A stretch of DNA of 38,465 nt from Micromonospora rosaria (GTDB lineage Bacteria; Actinomycetota; Actinomycetes; Mycobacteriales; Micromonosporaceae): assembly GCF_001567585.1 (NCBI RefSeq), contig NZ_LRQV01000058.1, forward strand, positions 1 to 38,465, written 5' to 3'. This document shows positions 24,276 through 31,862 of this stretch, one piece after another. The notes beneath the pieces are model-generated. The model saw only the letters and a program-made list of their open reading frames with translations. It did no database searches and was not told the DNA's origin. Every line of letters starts with the position of its first letter. The first letter of the stretch is position 1. Position numbers and translations under genes: made by a program.

Positions 24276-25649
24276 GTGCTTGACGGACTTGACACGGTCG
24301 ACTGGCCCCGGCTCGGACACGCCTACGGTTCGGCCGGTGACGTGCCCGACCAGATCCGCGCCCTCCGCTCGCCCGACCCCGAGGTGCGGGAGCGGGCGCT
24401 CGGCGCGCTGTACAGCAACATCTTCCACCAGGGCACCCGGTACGAGGCGAGCGCGTACGCCGTGCCCTTCCTGCTCGAACTGCTCGCCCACCCGGACACC
24501 CCGGAGCCGGAATGGGTGCTCGCGCTGCTGACCTCGCTGGCGGTCGGCTACGACGAGAGCTTCCTGCCCGACGGCGTACCGGTCGCCGAGTACCGCCGCG
24601 CGGCCGAGGGCGGGCGGGAACTGCTCGCCGCCAAGCCACCGCCGTGGACGGGCGACAACGAGGACGAGAAGGAGTACGTCGAGTACCTCTACGTCGAGTC
24701 GCTGACCGAGGCGGACCAGAACCGGCTGTGGGCGTACGTCGGGCTGGCCACGTACGACGCGGTCCGGGCCGGGGTGCCGCTGTTCCGTACCCTGCTCGAC
24801 CACCCCGACCCGGGGGTACGGGTCGGCGCGGCGTACGCCCTCGCCTGGTTTCCCGAGGAGGCGGCCGGCAGCCTGCCCGCGCTGGCCGCCGTGGCGGCCC
24901 CCGCCGGGGGGCCCGACGGCGGTGCCGACGGGCTGGTCCGGGAGCCCGCCGAGGTGGCGACCGCCGTGGTGGCGGCCGGACTGCTCGGGGCCGCGCCGGA
25001 GGTCGAGATGCTGGCCGACCCGCGCCCGTTGGTGCGCTGGGCCGCCGCGGTCGCACGGGCCCGGGTGCTCGGCGCGCAGGCCGACCCGGCCACGGTCGAC
25101 GAGCTGCTGACCTGGACGACCGCGGCGTCGATCCCGTCCTCGCCCCCATCACCGACCGGGTCCGTAGCCGGATCAGCGGAAGCGGCGTCGGCCGGGTCCG
25201 CAGCCGGATCGGCGGAGACGGTGTCGGGTGGGGTGGGCGGCCGGGCGACGATCGAGGAGGAGATGCCGTTCCTCAGCGGTGACCTGGGTGGGTACGCCGG
25301 GCTCGCGCTCCGGCAACTCGGTCCCGGGCACGAGGATCGGGCGTTCGACGCGTTGCTCGTCCGGTTGTCCGCCGTCACCGGCATCGAGGCGTTGACGGTG
25401 GTGACCGAGGCGCTGCGGCTCGCCTTTCCGGATGGCCCGTTGGCCGGGACACCTGCGGCGGAGCTGCCACCCCGGCAGCGGCGGCTGGTCGAGGTGCTGG
25501 CCCGCTCGCCCGAGGCCTGGCTGTTCGACGGCAGCCTCTTCGGCAACGTGGCCAGCCTGTTCACCGACCACGGGTTGCCCGGCACCCGGCAGGGGATGCT
25601 CGATTACCTGGCCAACCAGCCGCCGTCACCGCATCCGGCGGCGCGGTAG
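24276..25649 (+). CDS. HEAT-repeat protein
   Basis: This 457-residue soluble protein is built from Ala/Leu-rich helical pairs, for example SPDPEVRERALGALYSNIF and HPDPGVRVGAAYALAWFPEE, which are HEAT/Armadillo-type units. Such solenoids bind other proteins; no enzymatic motif is seen. A low-complexity insert around residues 295-325 (GSVAGSAEAASAGSAAGSAE) comes from a 36-bp tandem duplication. GTG 24276 was chosen because GAGGA lies 7 nt upstream; an earlier in-frame TTG near 24195 falls inside the upstream repeat element. It does not appear to be in an operon. Confidence 0.7.
   Translation: MLDGLDTVDWPRLGHAYGSAGDVPDQIRALRSPDPEVRERALGALYSNIFHQGTRYEASAYAVPFLLELLAHPDTPEPEWVLALLTSLAVGYDESFLPDGVPVAEYRRAAEGGRELLAAKPPPWTGDNEDEKEYVEYLYVESLTEADQNRLWAYVGLATYDAVRAGVPLFRTLLDHPDPGVRVGAAYALAWFPEEAAGSLPALAAVAAPAGGPDGGADGLVREPAEVATAVVAAGLLGAAPEVEMLADPRPLVRWAAAVARARVLGAQADPATVDELLTWTTAASIPSSPPSPTGSVAGSAEAASAGSAAGSAETVSGGVGGRATIEEEMPFLSGDLGGYAGLALRQLGPGHEDRAFDALLVRLSAVTGIEALTVVTEALRLAFPDGPLAGTPAAELPPRQRRLVEVLARSPEAWLFDGSLFGNVASLFTDHGLPGTRQGMLDYLANQPPSPHPAAR
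25158..25229 (+). repeat. 36-bp tandem duplication inside the HEAT-repeat gene
   Basis: Two adjacent 36-bp units (25158-25193 and 25194-25229) differ at a few positions and encode GSVAGSAEAASA and GSAAGSAETVSG. The frame is kept, so the protein simply gained a linker. Confidence 0.7.
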
Positions 25650-25650
25650 G

Positions 25651-25697
25651 CGGCGCGGCTGACGACCGGCCGGCTGACGACCGGCGCGGCTGACGAC
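25651..25697. repeat. Three copies of a GGCTGACGACCGGC unit
   Basis: Three 15-16-bp tandem units follow directly after the HEAT-gene stop, in the convergent gap before the second DedA gene. They have no coding content. Confidence 0.6.
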
Positions 25698-25782
25698 GGC
25701 GGTCCCCGGTAGGACCGCGCGACCGGGAAGGAGACCCGGCCGGGCCACCCCACGCCGACGCGAGGGGCACCAGGAGGGCTGC

Positions 25783-25875
25783 GCGGTCACCGGCGGCGGC
25801 CCCGCTGGGGTTTCGGCCACCCCGATAGCGGGGCCGGTGGGGCTGGGCGGTCACCGGCGGCGGGCCCCGGTGGGG
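25783..25875. repeat. Direct repeat duplicating the 3' end of the second DedA gene
   Basis: Copy 25783-25810 and copy 25847-25875 share gcggtcaccggcggcgg followed by ccccg and tgggg. The second copy contains the DedA stop codon and last codons; the first lies beyond the gene. A small ccccg-atag-cgggg hairpin sits between the copies. Confidence 0.55.
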
Positions 25876-26492
25876 TCGGCGCGGACGGCGGCGCGGCGGC
25901 GGATCCGTCGGCGGGTCCAGCGGGCCGCTTCCAGCAGGCCGGTGACCGCGACCGAGAGCCCGATGCCGGCCAGCACACCCCGGATCGGGTCGCGTTCGAA
26001 GGCCAGCCCACCGAAGTAGCCGAGCAGCGTGCAGTACCCGGCCCAGGTCGTGACGGCGAGCGCGTCGTAGCCGAGGAAGGAGCGCAGCGGGTAGCGGACC
26101 GCGCCCATGGTGAGGGTCACCGCGGTACGCCCGCCGGGGACGTACCGGGCGGTGGTGAGGATGATGCCGCCGCGCCGGTCCACCGCCCGGCGGGCCCACT
26201 GCGAGCCGGCCCGGCGGCGGCTGTCGATCGGCAGCCGGGCCAGGCGGTGGCTGCCGCCGGAGCGGCCGAGGGCGTACGAGAGGTGGTCGCCGGCGAGCGC
26301 GCCGACGGCAGCCACCACGATCACCCCGGCCAGGCTGGGCGGCCCGCTGGCCGCGAAGACCCCGGCGGTGACCACCACCGTCTCCCCGGGTACCGCCGGG
26401 AACACCGCGTCCACCGCCGTGATCAGGAAGATCACCAGGTACACCCAGGGTGAGGTGACCGTCTCCCGGAGCAGGTCGAGCAGCGACTGCAT
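25851..26492 (-). CDS. Second DedA family membrane protein
   Basis: This 213-residue membrane protein is of the DedA/VTT type. FLITAVDAVFPAVPGETVVV (about residues 17-36) matches the N-terminal re-entrant region with Asp and Glu in the usual places. ALAGDHLSYALGR and later ARYVPGGRTAVTLTMGA supply the arginine/proline motif. It is only distantly similar to the DedA protein at 6003-6644. The C-terminus is an Arg-rich cytoplasmic tail. The ATG follows ggggag with almost no spacing, so the true start may be slightly different. It lies 75 bp downstream of the PurA-like gene and may be read from that operon by read-through. Confidence 0.85.
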   Translation of the reverse strand: MQSLLDLLRETVTSPWVYLVIFLITAVDAVFPAVPGETVVVTAGVFAASGPPSLAGVIVVAAVGALAGDHLSYALGRSGGSHRLARLPIDSRRRAGSQWARRAVDRRGGIILTTARYVPGGRTAVTLTMGAVRYPLRSFLGYDALAVTTWAGYCTLLGYFGGLAFERDPIRGVLAGIGLSVAVTGLLEAARWTRRRIRRRAAVRADPTGARRR

Positions 26493-26567
26493 CTCCCCAT
26501 GCTCGACCGCCCGGCGGCCCGGCCGGGGCCCTTCCTGGACAAAGGCCCCGCCCGGAGCCGGGCCGCC

Positions 26568-27905
26568 CTAGACGAGAGGCGTCGACAGGGTGCGTGCCCA
26601 CTCCACCTTGCCCTCGGCGGTGGGGGAGTGGGAGGTGAGCACCACGGGTACGCCGAGCGCCGCCGTCACCGCGTCCGGCCAGTCGACGGGGGGCCCGGCG
26701 TCGTACACCGGCCGGGCGGCGAGCAGGCGTGCGGTGACGGCGGCCTGCCGGTCCAGGTCGCCGGGCGGGCCGGGGGTCAGTTCGTCGAGGGTGTCGTACC
26801 GCTGACAGATCCGCAGGTCAAGGCCCCGGTCGGCGAGGTCGAGGTGGGTCAGCGCGAGCCCGTCCACCCCGCCGGCCACCGCGAGGGCGTACCGGTGGGC
26901 GACCGCGTCGAAGTGACCGAAGCGGAACCGTCCCTGCCACGGGTTGGTCGGGTTGTGCGGGTCGGCCAGCGGCAGCGTCGGGTCCTCGGTGACCAGCGGG
27001 CCCGGCCCGTGCCGGGTGGTGACGGTACGCAGCACGCCCAGCCGTTCCGCCTGCCCGGCCAGCCCTGCCTCGGCGAGCAGCGTCTCGGCGTTGGCGAAGG
27101 TGGTGGTGCTCCAGGTGGTGTACGGGTGGAACCCGTGCCACTCGTCCAGCAGCACCCCCTGCGCCCCCTCGAAGACACAGGTCCCGGCGCGCAGCGCGCC
27201 GGCCAGGTACGACCGGTCGACGATCGCCACCCGGTCGGCGAAGGCGGTGAACGCGGGCAGGCAGTCCGCCACCGGCGGGGCGTCCAGCGGGCCCAGCTCG
27301 GCGGTGAGCCGGTCCCGCAGCGCGGTGAGCCGCTGGCGCAAAAGCACCGGGTTCCGGCAGTCCGCCACCCGGGGCGCCTCGTCGGGGTGGGTGAGGCCGT
27401 ACGCGACGGCCTCACCCACCCCCAGCCCGCAGGAGCCGTGCCGGTCGGCGCCCCGGGCCAGCTCCCGGGCCCGGTTGGCGGCCCGGTGGTACGGCGTGCC
27501 CAGCAGCGCCTCCCCGTCGACGGTGAGCCGGTCGAGCGCGTCCGGCACCCCCACCTCGGCGAGGTGGTCGGCCTCGGCGGCCAGCGCCAGCGGGTCCACC
27601 ACCACGTGCCGAGACAGGTGGGTCCGCACCCCGGGGCGGAACGTGCCCGCCCCGAACTGCGCGAACGTGTGGTGCCGCCCGTCGCGCAGGACGACGTTGT
27701 GCGCCGCCTGCGCGCCCCCGTTGAAGCGGACCACCGTGTGCACCGGCCGGGTGGCGCAGAGCCAGTCCACGACGGTGCCCTTCCCGGCGTCGCCGTACCC
27801 GAGGTCGACCACCACCACGTGCCGCCCCCCGGCTCCGATTCCGCCCCGGGCGGGGCCGACGCCGTGGGCGTCGGCCCCGCCGAGGTGGGCCGCGCCGCCG
27901 GTCAC
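26568..27905 (-). CDS. Divergent adenylosuccinate-synthetase paralogue
   Basis: This 445-residue protein aligns end to end with PurA but is clearly altered. The P-loop reads GYGDAGKGT (PurA: QWGDEGKGK), keeping Asp and Lys. GGAQAAH keeps the catalytic His. The IMP loop is HGSCGLGVGEAVAYG instead of IGTTGRGIGPAYG. The aspartate loop is PWQGRFRFGHFD in place of TTGRERRCGWFD. The guanine-recognition TKLD has become THLD. The core chemistry (activating a 6-oxo group with a nucleotide and adding an amine donor) could therefore survive with different substrates. Its GTG overlaps the stop of the vWA gene by 4 bp (GTGA), making it the last gene of a four-gene operon. The true purA is elsewhere in the window, so this copy is not needed for AMP synthesis. 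Confidence 0.8.
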   Translation of the reverse strand: MTGGAAHLGGADAHGVGPARGGIGAGGRHVVVVDLGYGDAGKGTVVDWLCATRPVHTVVRFNGGAQAAHNVVLRDGRHHTFAQFGAGTFRPGVRTHLSRHVVVDPLALAAEADHLAEVGVPDALDRLTVDGEALLGTPYHRAANRARELARGADRHGSCGLGVGEAVAYGLTHPDEAPRVADCRNPVLLRQRLTALRDRLTAELGPLDAPPVADCLPAFTAFADRVAIVDRSYLAGALRAGTCVFEGAQGVLLDEWHGFHPYTTWSTTTFANAETLLAEAGLAGQAERLGVLRTVTTRHGPGPLVTEDPTLPLADPHNPTNPWQGRFRFGHFDAVAHRYALAVAGGVDGLALTHLDLADRGLDLRICQRYDTLDELTPGPPGDLDRQAAVTARLLAARPVYDAGPPVDWPDAVTAALGVPVVLTSHSPTAEGKVEWARTLSTPLV

Positions 27906-28879
27906 AGCCGGGTCACCCCGCCGGGCCGGCCCTGCGGCGCGGGCAGTGCGGTGGTCGTGGGCAGGGCGCTGACCTGGTTCCGGGTGCCGCGGTTGAGCCG
28001 GGCCAGCGCCTTCGAGACGGTGCCGGTCGCCGCCGACCCGGCCCGCTGGAGGTCCCGCAGCCCCTCCTCAAGGTCGATGGCCTGCTCGCCGAGGCCGACG
28101 GTGAGCGCGATGGTTTCGCAGGTCGCCTCCAGGTCGTCCAGCTCGACGGCGTTCTGCCCGAGCAGGTCACGCCAGAAGTCGAGGACCTTCCTGTTGCCCG
28201 CGTAGTGGCTGCCGGCGGGGAGCAGGTAGTACGTGTCCCAGCGCTGGGTCAGCTCGTCGACGATCTGCCGCAGCGGCACGTCCTCGCCCAGGTCGTCTCC
28301 GATCAGCTTGCGGACCTCCGACTGCTTCACCCCGGCGTACGCCAGCTCGTCGCCGATGATGAAGAGGTAGCCGCGCCGGCCCCGCTTGTCCCAGCTGTCG
28401 GTGGCCGTGTGCCGGGCCATGAAGTACAGGGCCAGCTCGTACGACTCCCGCATCTGGCCGCCACCGCCGCCCTCCAGCACGATCCGGCCGAGGTCGTCGT
28501 CCATCCGGTTGTCCGACTCGAACTGCCCGACCTGCAACGGCACCCGGTCGCAGGTGGCGTCGCCGATCGCGCCGAACATGATCTGCGGGTCGCGGGCGTA
28601 CCCCTGGCGTTGCAGCAGCCCGAGCAGTTGCGGCAGCTTGGCCTGGAGGGTACGCGGGACGTGCCCCATCGAGCCGGTCACGTCGAAGAGCACGGCGATC
28701 GGGGTCGACTGCGGGTGCTCGGCCGAGTCCCGGCTCTCCCGGGTCGCCCCCCGGGGGTCGAGGGCGGCGTGCACCGTGCGCGCCCCGCTGTCGCTGTACG
28801 AGAAGGCGCTCTTGCCGGTGGCCCGGCGGTACCGCTTCGCGGCGTCGTAGACGTCGGTGGACCAGACTCCGCTGCCCAT
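27902..28879 (-). CDS. vWA-domain protein
   Basis: This 325-residue soluble protein has a von Willebrand A domain from about residue 60. The MIDAS metal motif is FDVTGSMG (Asp66, Thr68, Ser70), and a later GYLFIIGDELAY supplies the strand with the third MIDAS-side acid. vWA domains bind metal and a partner protein and often act with ATPases or kinases. The N-terminal 55 residues contain a conserved-looking GVWSTDVYDAAKRYR. No membrane segment or signal peptide is present, so it is cytoplasmic. AGGAGG 5 nt before the ATG is an excellent ribosome site. It lies 10 bp after the pseudokinase gene and overlaps the PurA-like gene by 4 bp. Confidence 0.85.
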   Translation of the reverse strand: MGSGVWSTDVYDAAKRYRRATGKSAFSYSDSGARTVHAALDPRGATRESRDSAEHPQSTPIAVLFDVTGSMGHVPRTLQAKLPQLLGLLQRQGYARDPQIMFGAIGDATCDRVPLQVGQFESDNRMDDDLGRIVLEGGGGGQMRESYELALYFMARHTATDSWDKRGRRGYLFIIGDELAYAGVKQSEVRKLIGDDLGEDVPLRQIVDELTQRWDTYYLLPAGSHYAGNRKVLDFWRDLLGQNAVELDDLEATCETIALTVGLGEQAIDLEEGLRDLQRAGSAATGTVSKALARLNRGTRNQVSALPTTTALPAPQGRPGGVTRL

Positions 28880-28889
28880 GGCAGCCTCC

Positions 28890-29882
28890 TTAGGGGTTGA
28901 GAGTGAAGGGTCGGAAGGTGCGGGGGCCGTAGAGCCGCTCCAGCACCTGGTCGAGTTCGCCGAGCAGCCGCCAGGCGTCGTCGGGGCGGGACCGCAGCGC
29001 CGCCTGCCGGCAGCCCCGGGCGAAGGCGCGCAGCTCGCGCGGGGCCCGGTCGCCCATCAGCCAGGTCATACAGCCGGTGGCGAGCCAGAGGTCGGTGCCC
29101 GGCCCGGCCGGTCGCTTCCCGGTGACCTCGGGTGGGTACCAGTCCCCGTGGCCGGGGACCAGCGCCGGGACGCTGCCGCCGACCGGGGTGGAGAAACACC
29201 AGTCGACCAGCACCACGCCGTGCCCGTCCGGCTCGATCAGCACGTGCCGGGGGAGCACCGCGCCGTGCACCACGCCGGCCCGGTGGGCCAGGCCGAGGGC
29301 GACCAGCAGCCGCCGCCACATCCAGGCCGCGTCGCGGGCGTCCAGCCCGTCCGGGTACGCCCGGCGCACCTCGTCCAGGCTGTGCAGGCCGGGTACGGTG
29401 GCCAGCACGTTGATCCGCCGTTCCGCCCCGGTGCCGGGCTCCCGGTGCCGGAAGCTGTCCACCAGCCGGGGCACGTACGGCAGGTACCGGGGGTCGCCCC
29501 GTTCCTCGATGGTGCGCAGGGCGTGCACCTCGCGGGCCATCAGGTCGTTGTCGCTCGGGTTGCGGGGCAGCTTGAGCAGCGTGTCCGCCCCGACCTCGTA
29601 CAGGTCGGCCAGGTCACCGGCGTACCGCAGCGCGCCGAGCCGGTGGTCGCCGAGGACGACCGGGGAGCCCGTACCGCCGGGACGGCTGGCCCGCCACCGG
29701 GTGGTGACCCGGACGAACGCCTCGGTGGCCTGGGCGCGTACCCGCTCGTCGGCCGCGCCCAGCCGGTCCGGGTGCAGGGCCGCGCAGAGTTCCCGGTAGC
29801 GGCGGGCCGGCGCGTCGGCCCCGAACAGGTCGTCGTCGGTCCGCGCGGTGGCGACCAGCCGGATCGCCTCGTCGGTCCTCAC
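28890..29882 (-). CDS. J-domain plus pseudokinase protein
   Basis: This 330-residue protein starts with a short J-domain-like segment (about residues 18-65), including ARRYRELCAALHPDR with the HPD tripeptide at 37-39 that stimulates Hsp70 ATPase in DnaJ proteins. The rest resembles a protein kinase: the ATP Lys in TLLKLPR (Lys104), a Glu in AREVHALR (Glu118), the catalytic-loop counterpart HGAVLPRHVL (206-215), and the magnesium Asp in VLVDWCF (Asp227). The HRD catalytic aspartate is missing, so it is probably a pseudokinase that may still bind nucleotide. The GTG start overlaps the Nudix gene's stop by 4 bp (GTGA), so the two are translationally coupled. Confidence 0.8.
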   Translation of the reverse strand: MRTDEAIRLVATARTDDDLFGADAPARRYRELCAALHPDRLGAADERVRAQATEAFVRVTTRWRASRPGGTGSPVVLGDHRLGALRYAGDLADLYEVGADTLLKLPRNPSDNDLMAREVHALRTIEERGDPRYLPYVPRLVDSFRHREPGTGAERRINVLATVPGLHSLDEVRRAYPDGLDARDAAWMWRRLLVALGLAHRAGVVHGAVLPRHVLIEPDGHGVVLVDWCFSTPVGGSVPALVPGHGDWYPPEVTGKRPAGPGTDLWLATGCMTWLMGDRAPRELRAFARGCRQAALRSRPDDAWRLLGELDQVLERLYGPRTFRPFTLNP

Positions 29883-30631
29883 CGCACCGCCTCCTCCCGG
29901 GCGGGGCGCAGCAGCGCCGGGTGCAACAGGCGGGCGTCGCCGGCCCGGTAGAGCTTGGCCCGGGGGCCGCCGCGCGCCCCGCCGCGTTCGGTGCTGGCGC
30001 CGGTGCTCTCCACGAAGCCCGGCACGGAGAGCACCTTGCGGTGGAAGTTGCCGGCGTGCAGCGGCTGCCCCCAGACCGTCTCGTAGACCGCCCGCAGCTC
30101 GGTGATGGTGAACTCGGGGGCCAGGAAGCGGGTGGCCAGCGGGGTGTACTCCAGCTTGGACCGGGCCCGCTCCACCCCGTCGTCGATGACCCGGGCGTGG
30201 TCGAAGGCGAGCTGCCGGCCGGGCAACGCGGTCACCGGCAGCCAGCCCGCCTCGTCGGCGTCGCTGCCGGCGGCGGCGTCGGGCAGGTCGGGGGCGAAGG
30301 CCAGGTGCGCCACCGAGACGATCCGCATCCGGGGGTCCCGGTCGGGGTCGCCGTAGCTGCCGAGCTGCTCCAGGTGGATCCGGTGCAGCCGCTCACCGCC
30401 GAGCCCGGTCTCCTCGGCCAGCTCCCGGCGGGCACCGGTGATCAGGTCCTCGTCGGGGCGGACGAAGCCGCCGGGCAGTGCCCAGTGGCCCGCGAACGGT
30501 GGCTCGCCCCGGCGGATGAGCAGCAGGTGCAGCGCGCCCTCGCGGATGGTCAGGGCGACCACGTCCACGGTGACGGCGACCGCCGGGTACGCCCGGGGGT
30601 CGTAGCTGGCGAGGAACTCCTGCTCGTTCAC
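29879..30631 (-). CDS. NrtR-like Nudix-domain transcriptional regulator
   Basis: This protein of about 250 residues has an N-terminal Nudix domain with an intact Nudix box (GFVRPDEDLITGARRELAEE plus TGL, residues 55-77), so it may hydrolyse a nucleotide or ADP-ribose compound. The C-terminal winged helix (LEYTPLATRFLAPEFTITEL followed by RAVYETVWGQPLHAGNFHRK) is the pattern of NrtR regulators, which bind ADP-ribose-type ligands and control NAD or sugar genes. It heads the operon and is the likely sensor. GTG 30631 has GGAG 9 nt upstream; an in-frame GTG at 30646 is the alternative. A palindromic operator lies at 30661-30679. Confidence 0.88.
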   Translation of the reverse strand: MNEQEFLASYDPRAYPAVAVTVDVVALTIREGALHLLLIRRGEPPFAGHWALPGGFVRPDEDLITGARRELAEETGLGGERLHRIHLEQLGSYGDPDRDPRMRIVSVAHLAFAPDLPDAAAGSDADEAGWLPVTALPGRQLAFDHARVIDDGVERARSKLEYTPLATRFLAPEFTITELRAVYETVWGQPLHAGNFHRKVLSVPGFVESTGASTERGGARGGPRAKLYRAGDARLLHPALLRPAREEAVR

Positions 30632-30660
30632 GTCGGCTCTCTCCACTCGGAATCTTCTCT

Positions 30661-30686
30661 GATTGAGAACGACTCAATCTGAGAAC
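30661..30686. promoter_or_regulatory. Operator GATTGAG-N5-CTCAATC upstream of the Nudix operon
   Basis: Perfect 7-bp arms at 30661-30667 and 30673-30679 flank aacga. In addition GAGAAC is repeated directly at 30665-30670 and 30681-30686 (16-bp period, so on nearly the same helix face). This AT-richer patch, 29 bp before the chosen start of the leftward Nudix gene, is the best candidate binding site for that regulator. Confidence 0.6.
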
Positions 30687-30974
30687 AACTTATCCCACGA
30701 TCGGGTGAACGGCAAGCCCGGAGCGGTCGTGGCATTCCCGCGCGCCCTGCGCGCCCCACGCGGGGCGCGCGGTCGGCATACGCGCCCTTTCGAGCTGCCC
30801 GCACGAACGGGGCGGCTCCGGTTCCGGTACCGACGCGGGTGCCCCGGTCGCCCCTGGCGCGGCCCCGTCAGGTCCGGGTGGCGTGCCCCGTCGGTGCGGG
30901 CAGCTCGAAAGGAGCCGCCGGGAGGGTGCCCGCCCCCCGGTGGACCGCGCTGCCGCCGGAGCCGGGCGTGGCCG
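30687..30974. other. Non-coding gap with two inverted repeats
   Basis: No gene is supported between the Nudix operon start (30631) and the MaoC-type gene (ends 30975). The gap holds the operator described separately, a GC hairpin with 9-bp arms (30749-30757 with 30762-30770), and a long-range inverted repeat whose 19-bp arms at 30786-30804 and 30894-30912 are exact complements. A second paired segment (30807-30813 with 30885-30891) lies inside it. The long structure is where the leftward MaoC/FabG message would end. Confidence 0.6.
30786..30912. repeat. Long-range inverted repeat, 19-bp perfect arms
   Basis: The left arm cctttcgagctgcccgcac (30786-30804) is the exact reverse complement of 30894-30912. 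Pairing resumes after a short mismatch (acggggc with gccccgt). The enclosed 71-nt loop is also GC-rich. It could be a terminator, a structured RNA, or a miniature element; there is no target-site duplication that I can see. Confidence 0.6.
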
Positions 30975-31862
30975 TCAGGCCGGCGTGGCCTGAGTCAGGA
31001 CGCCGGTGAGATGGGGACGGCCGGTGCGGGCGTCGTGCAGGGCGAAGCCGCCCTCCGGCGTCGTGCTGAAGTCGACGGTCGACGGCAACGGCACGGGCAG
31101 CTTGAACGCCACCTCCACGGTGTACGCCCCGGGCAGCCGGTTCGCCAGGGCGGCCAGGCAGCGGGCCATGCTCCACATCCCGTGCGCGATCGGGCGGGGG
31201 AAGCCGAACAGCCGCGCCCCCACCCGGGAGGTGTGGATCGGGTTGTGGTCGCCGGAGACCCGGGCGTAGTCCGTACCCACCTGGCGGTCCACCCGCCACC
31301 GCGCCGAGGCGGCCGGCGGCGCGGGCCGCTCACCGGGGTCGCGCCCGGCACCGCCGTCGGGGGTCCGCTCCCGGCGCAGGTACGTCGAGACGCCGCGCCA
31401 CACCTGCGTGCCGCCGACCGAGGCGACCAGCACCACGTCGACCTGGCGGCCCCGCGCGTGCGGGCGCAGGTCTTCGGCGTGCCCGACGAGGTCCAGCGGC
31501 TCGTCGGCGTCGACGGGGCGGTGCACGGTGATCCGGTTCGCCACGTGCACCAGGCCGACCAGGGGCAGCGGGAACCCCGGCCCGGTCATCAGCCGCAGCC
31601 CCAGCGGGAAGCCCAGCACGTGCGGGTACGTCGCCGGCAGCCGGTCGGTCAGCCGGAACCCGCAGACCCGGTCGTACTCGGCCAGGTGGGCGCGGTCGAC
31701 GGTGACCCCGCCGACGGCCACCTCCACCGCCGGCAGGGTGCCGTCGCCCCGGCCACCGGCACCGGGCAGCGCCCCGAGCAGGGCCCGCCGGTACAGCGGC
31801 CCGGCCGCCGGCATCCGCCCCAGCTCCACCCGCCTGCGCTCATCGTCACGCCGGTCGCCCAT
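30975..31862 (-). CDS. MaoC-type enoyl-thioester dehydratase (HtdX-like)
   Basis: This 295-residue protein has two hotdog domains, the second with the complete hydratase-2 signature YARVSGDHNPIH (Asp and His at about residues 205 and 210) followed by IAHGMWSMA. The first hotdog half is degenerate, as in eukaryotic-type and mycobacterial MaoC proteins. The enzyme would hydrate or dehydrate (3R)-hydroxyacyl thioesters. Its ATG shares one base with the FabG stop codon (TGATG), so the two are translationally coupled. Gene order with the two-domain FabG and divergent thiolase matches mycobacterial htdX-fabG4-fadA2. The open frame continues far upstream antisense-like but carries no domain there. 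Confidence 0.85.
   Translation of the reverse strand: MGDRRDDERRRVELGRMPAAGPLYRRALLGALPGAGGRGDGTLPAVEVAVGGVTVDRAHLAEYDRVCGFRLTDRLPATYPHVLGFPLGLRLMTGPGFPLPLVGLVHVANRITVHRPVDADEPLDLVGHAEDLRPHARGRQVDVVLVASVGGTQVWRGVSTYLRRERTPDGGAGRDPGERPAPPAASARWRVDRQVGTDYARVSGDHNPIHTSRVGARLFGFPRPIAHGMWSMARCLAALANRLPGAYTVEVAFKLPVPLPSTVDFSTTPEGGFALHDARTGRPHLTGVLTQATPA

Noticed and set aside
26568..27905. PurZ-type synthetase making 2-aminoadenine (Z) DNA
   Set aside because: The PurA-like protein keeps the P-loop Asp (GYGDAGKGT) that, as I recall, is replaced in phage PurZ. There is no phage DNA polymerase, dATP hydrolase or phage gene nearby. A different substrate remains possible.
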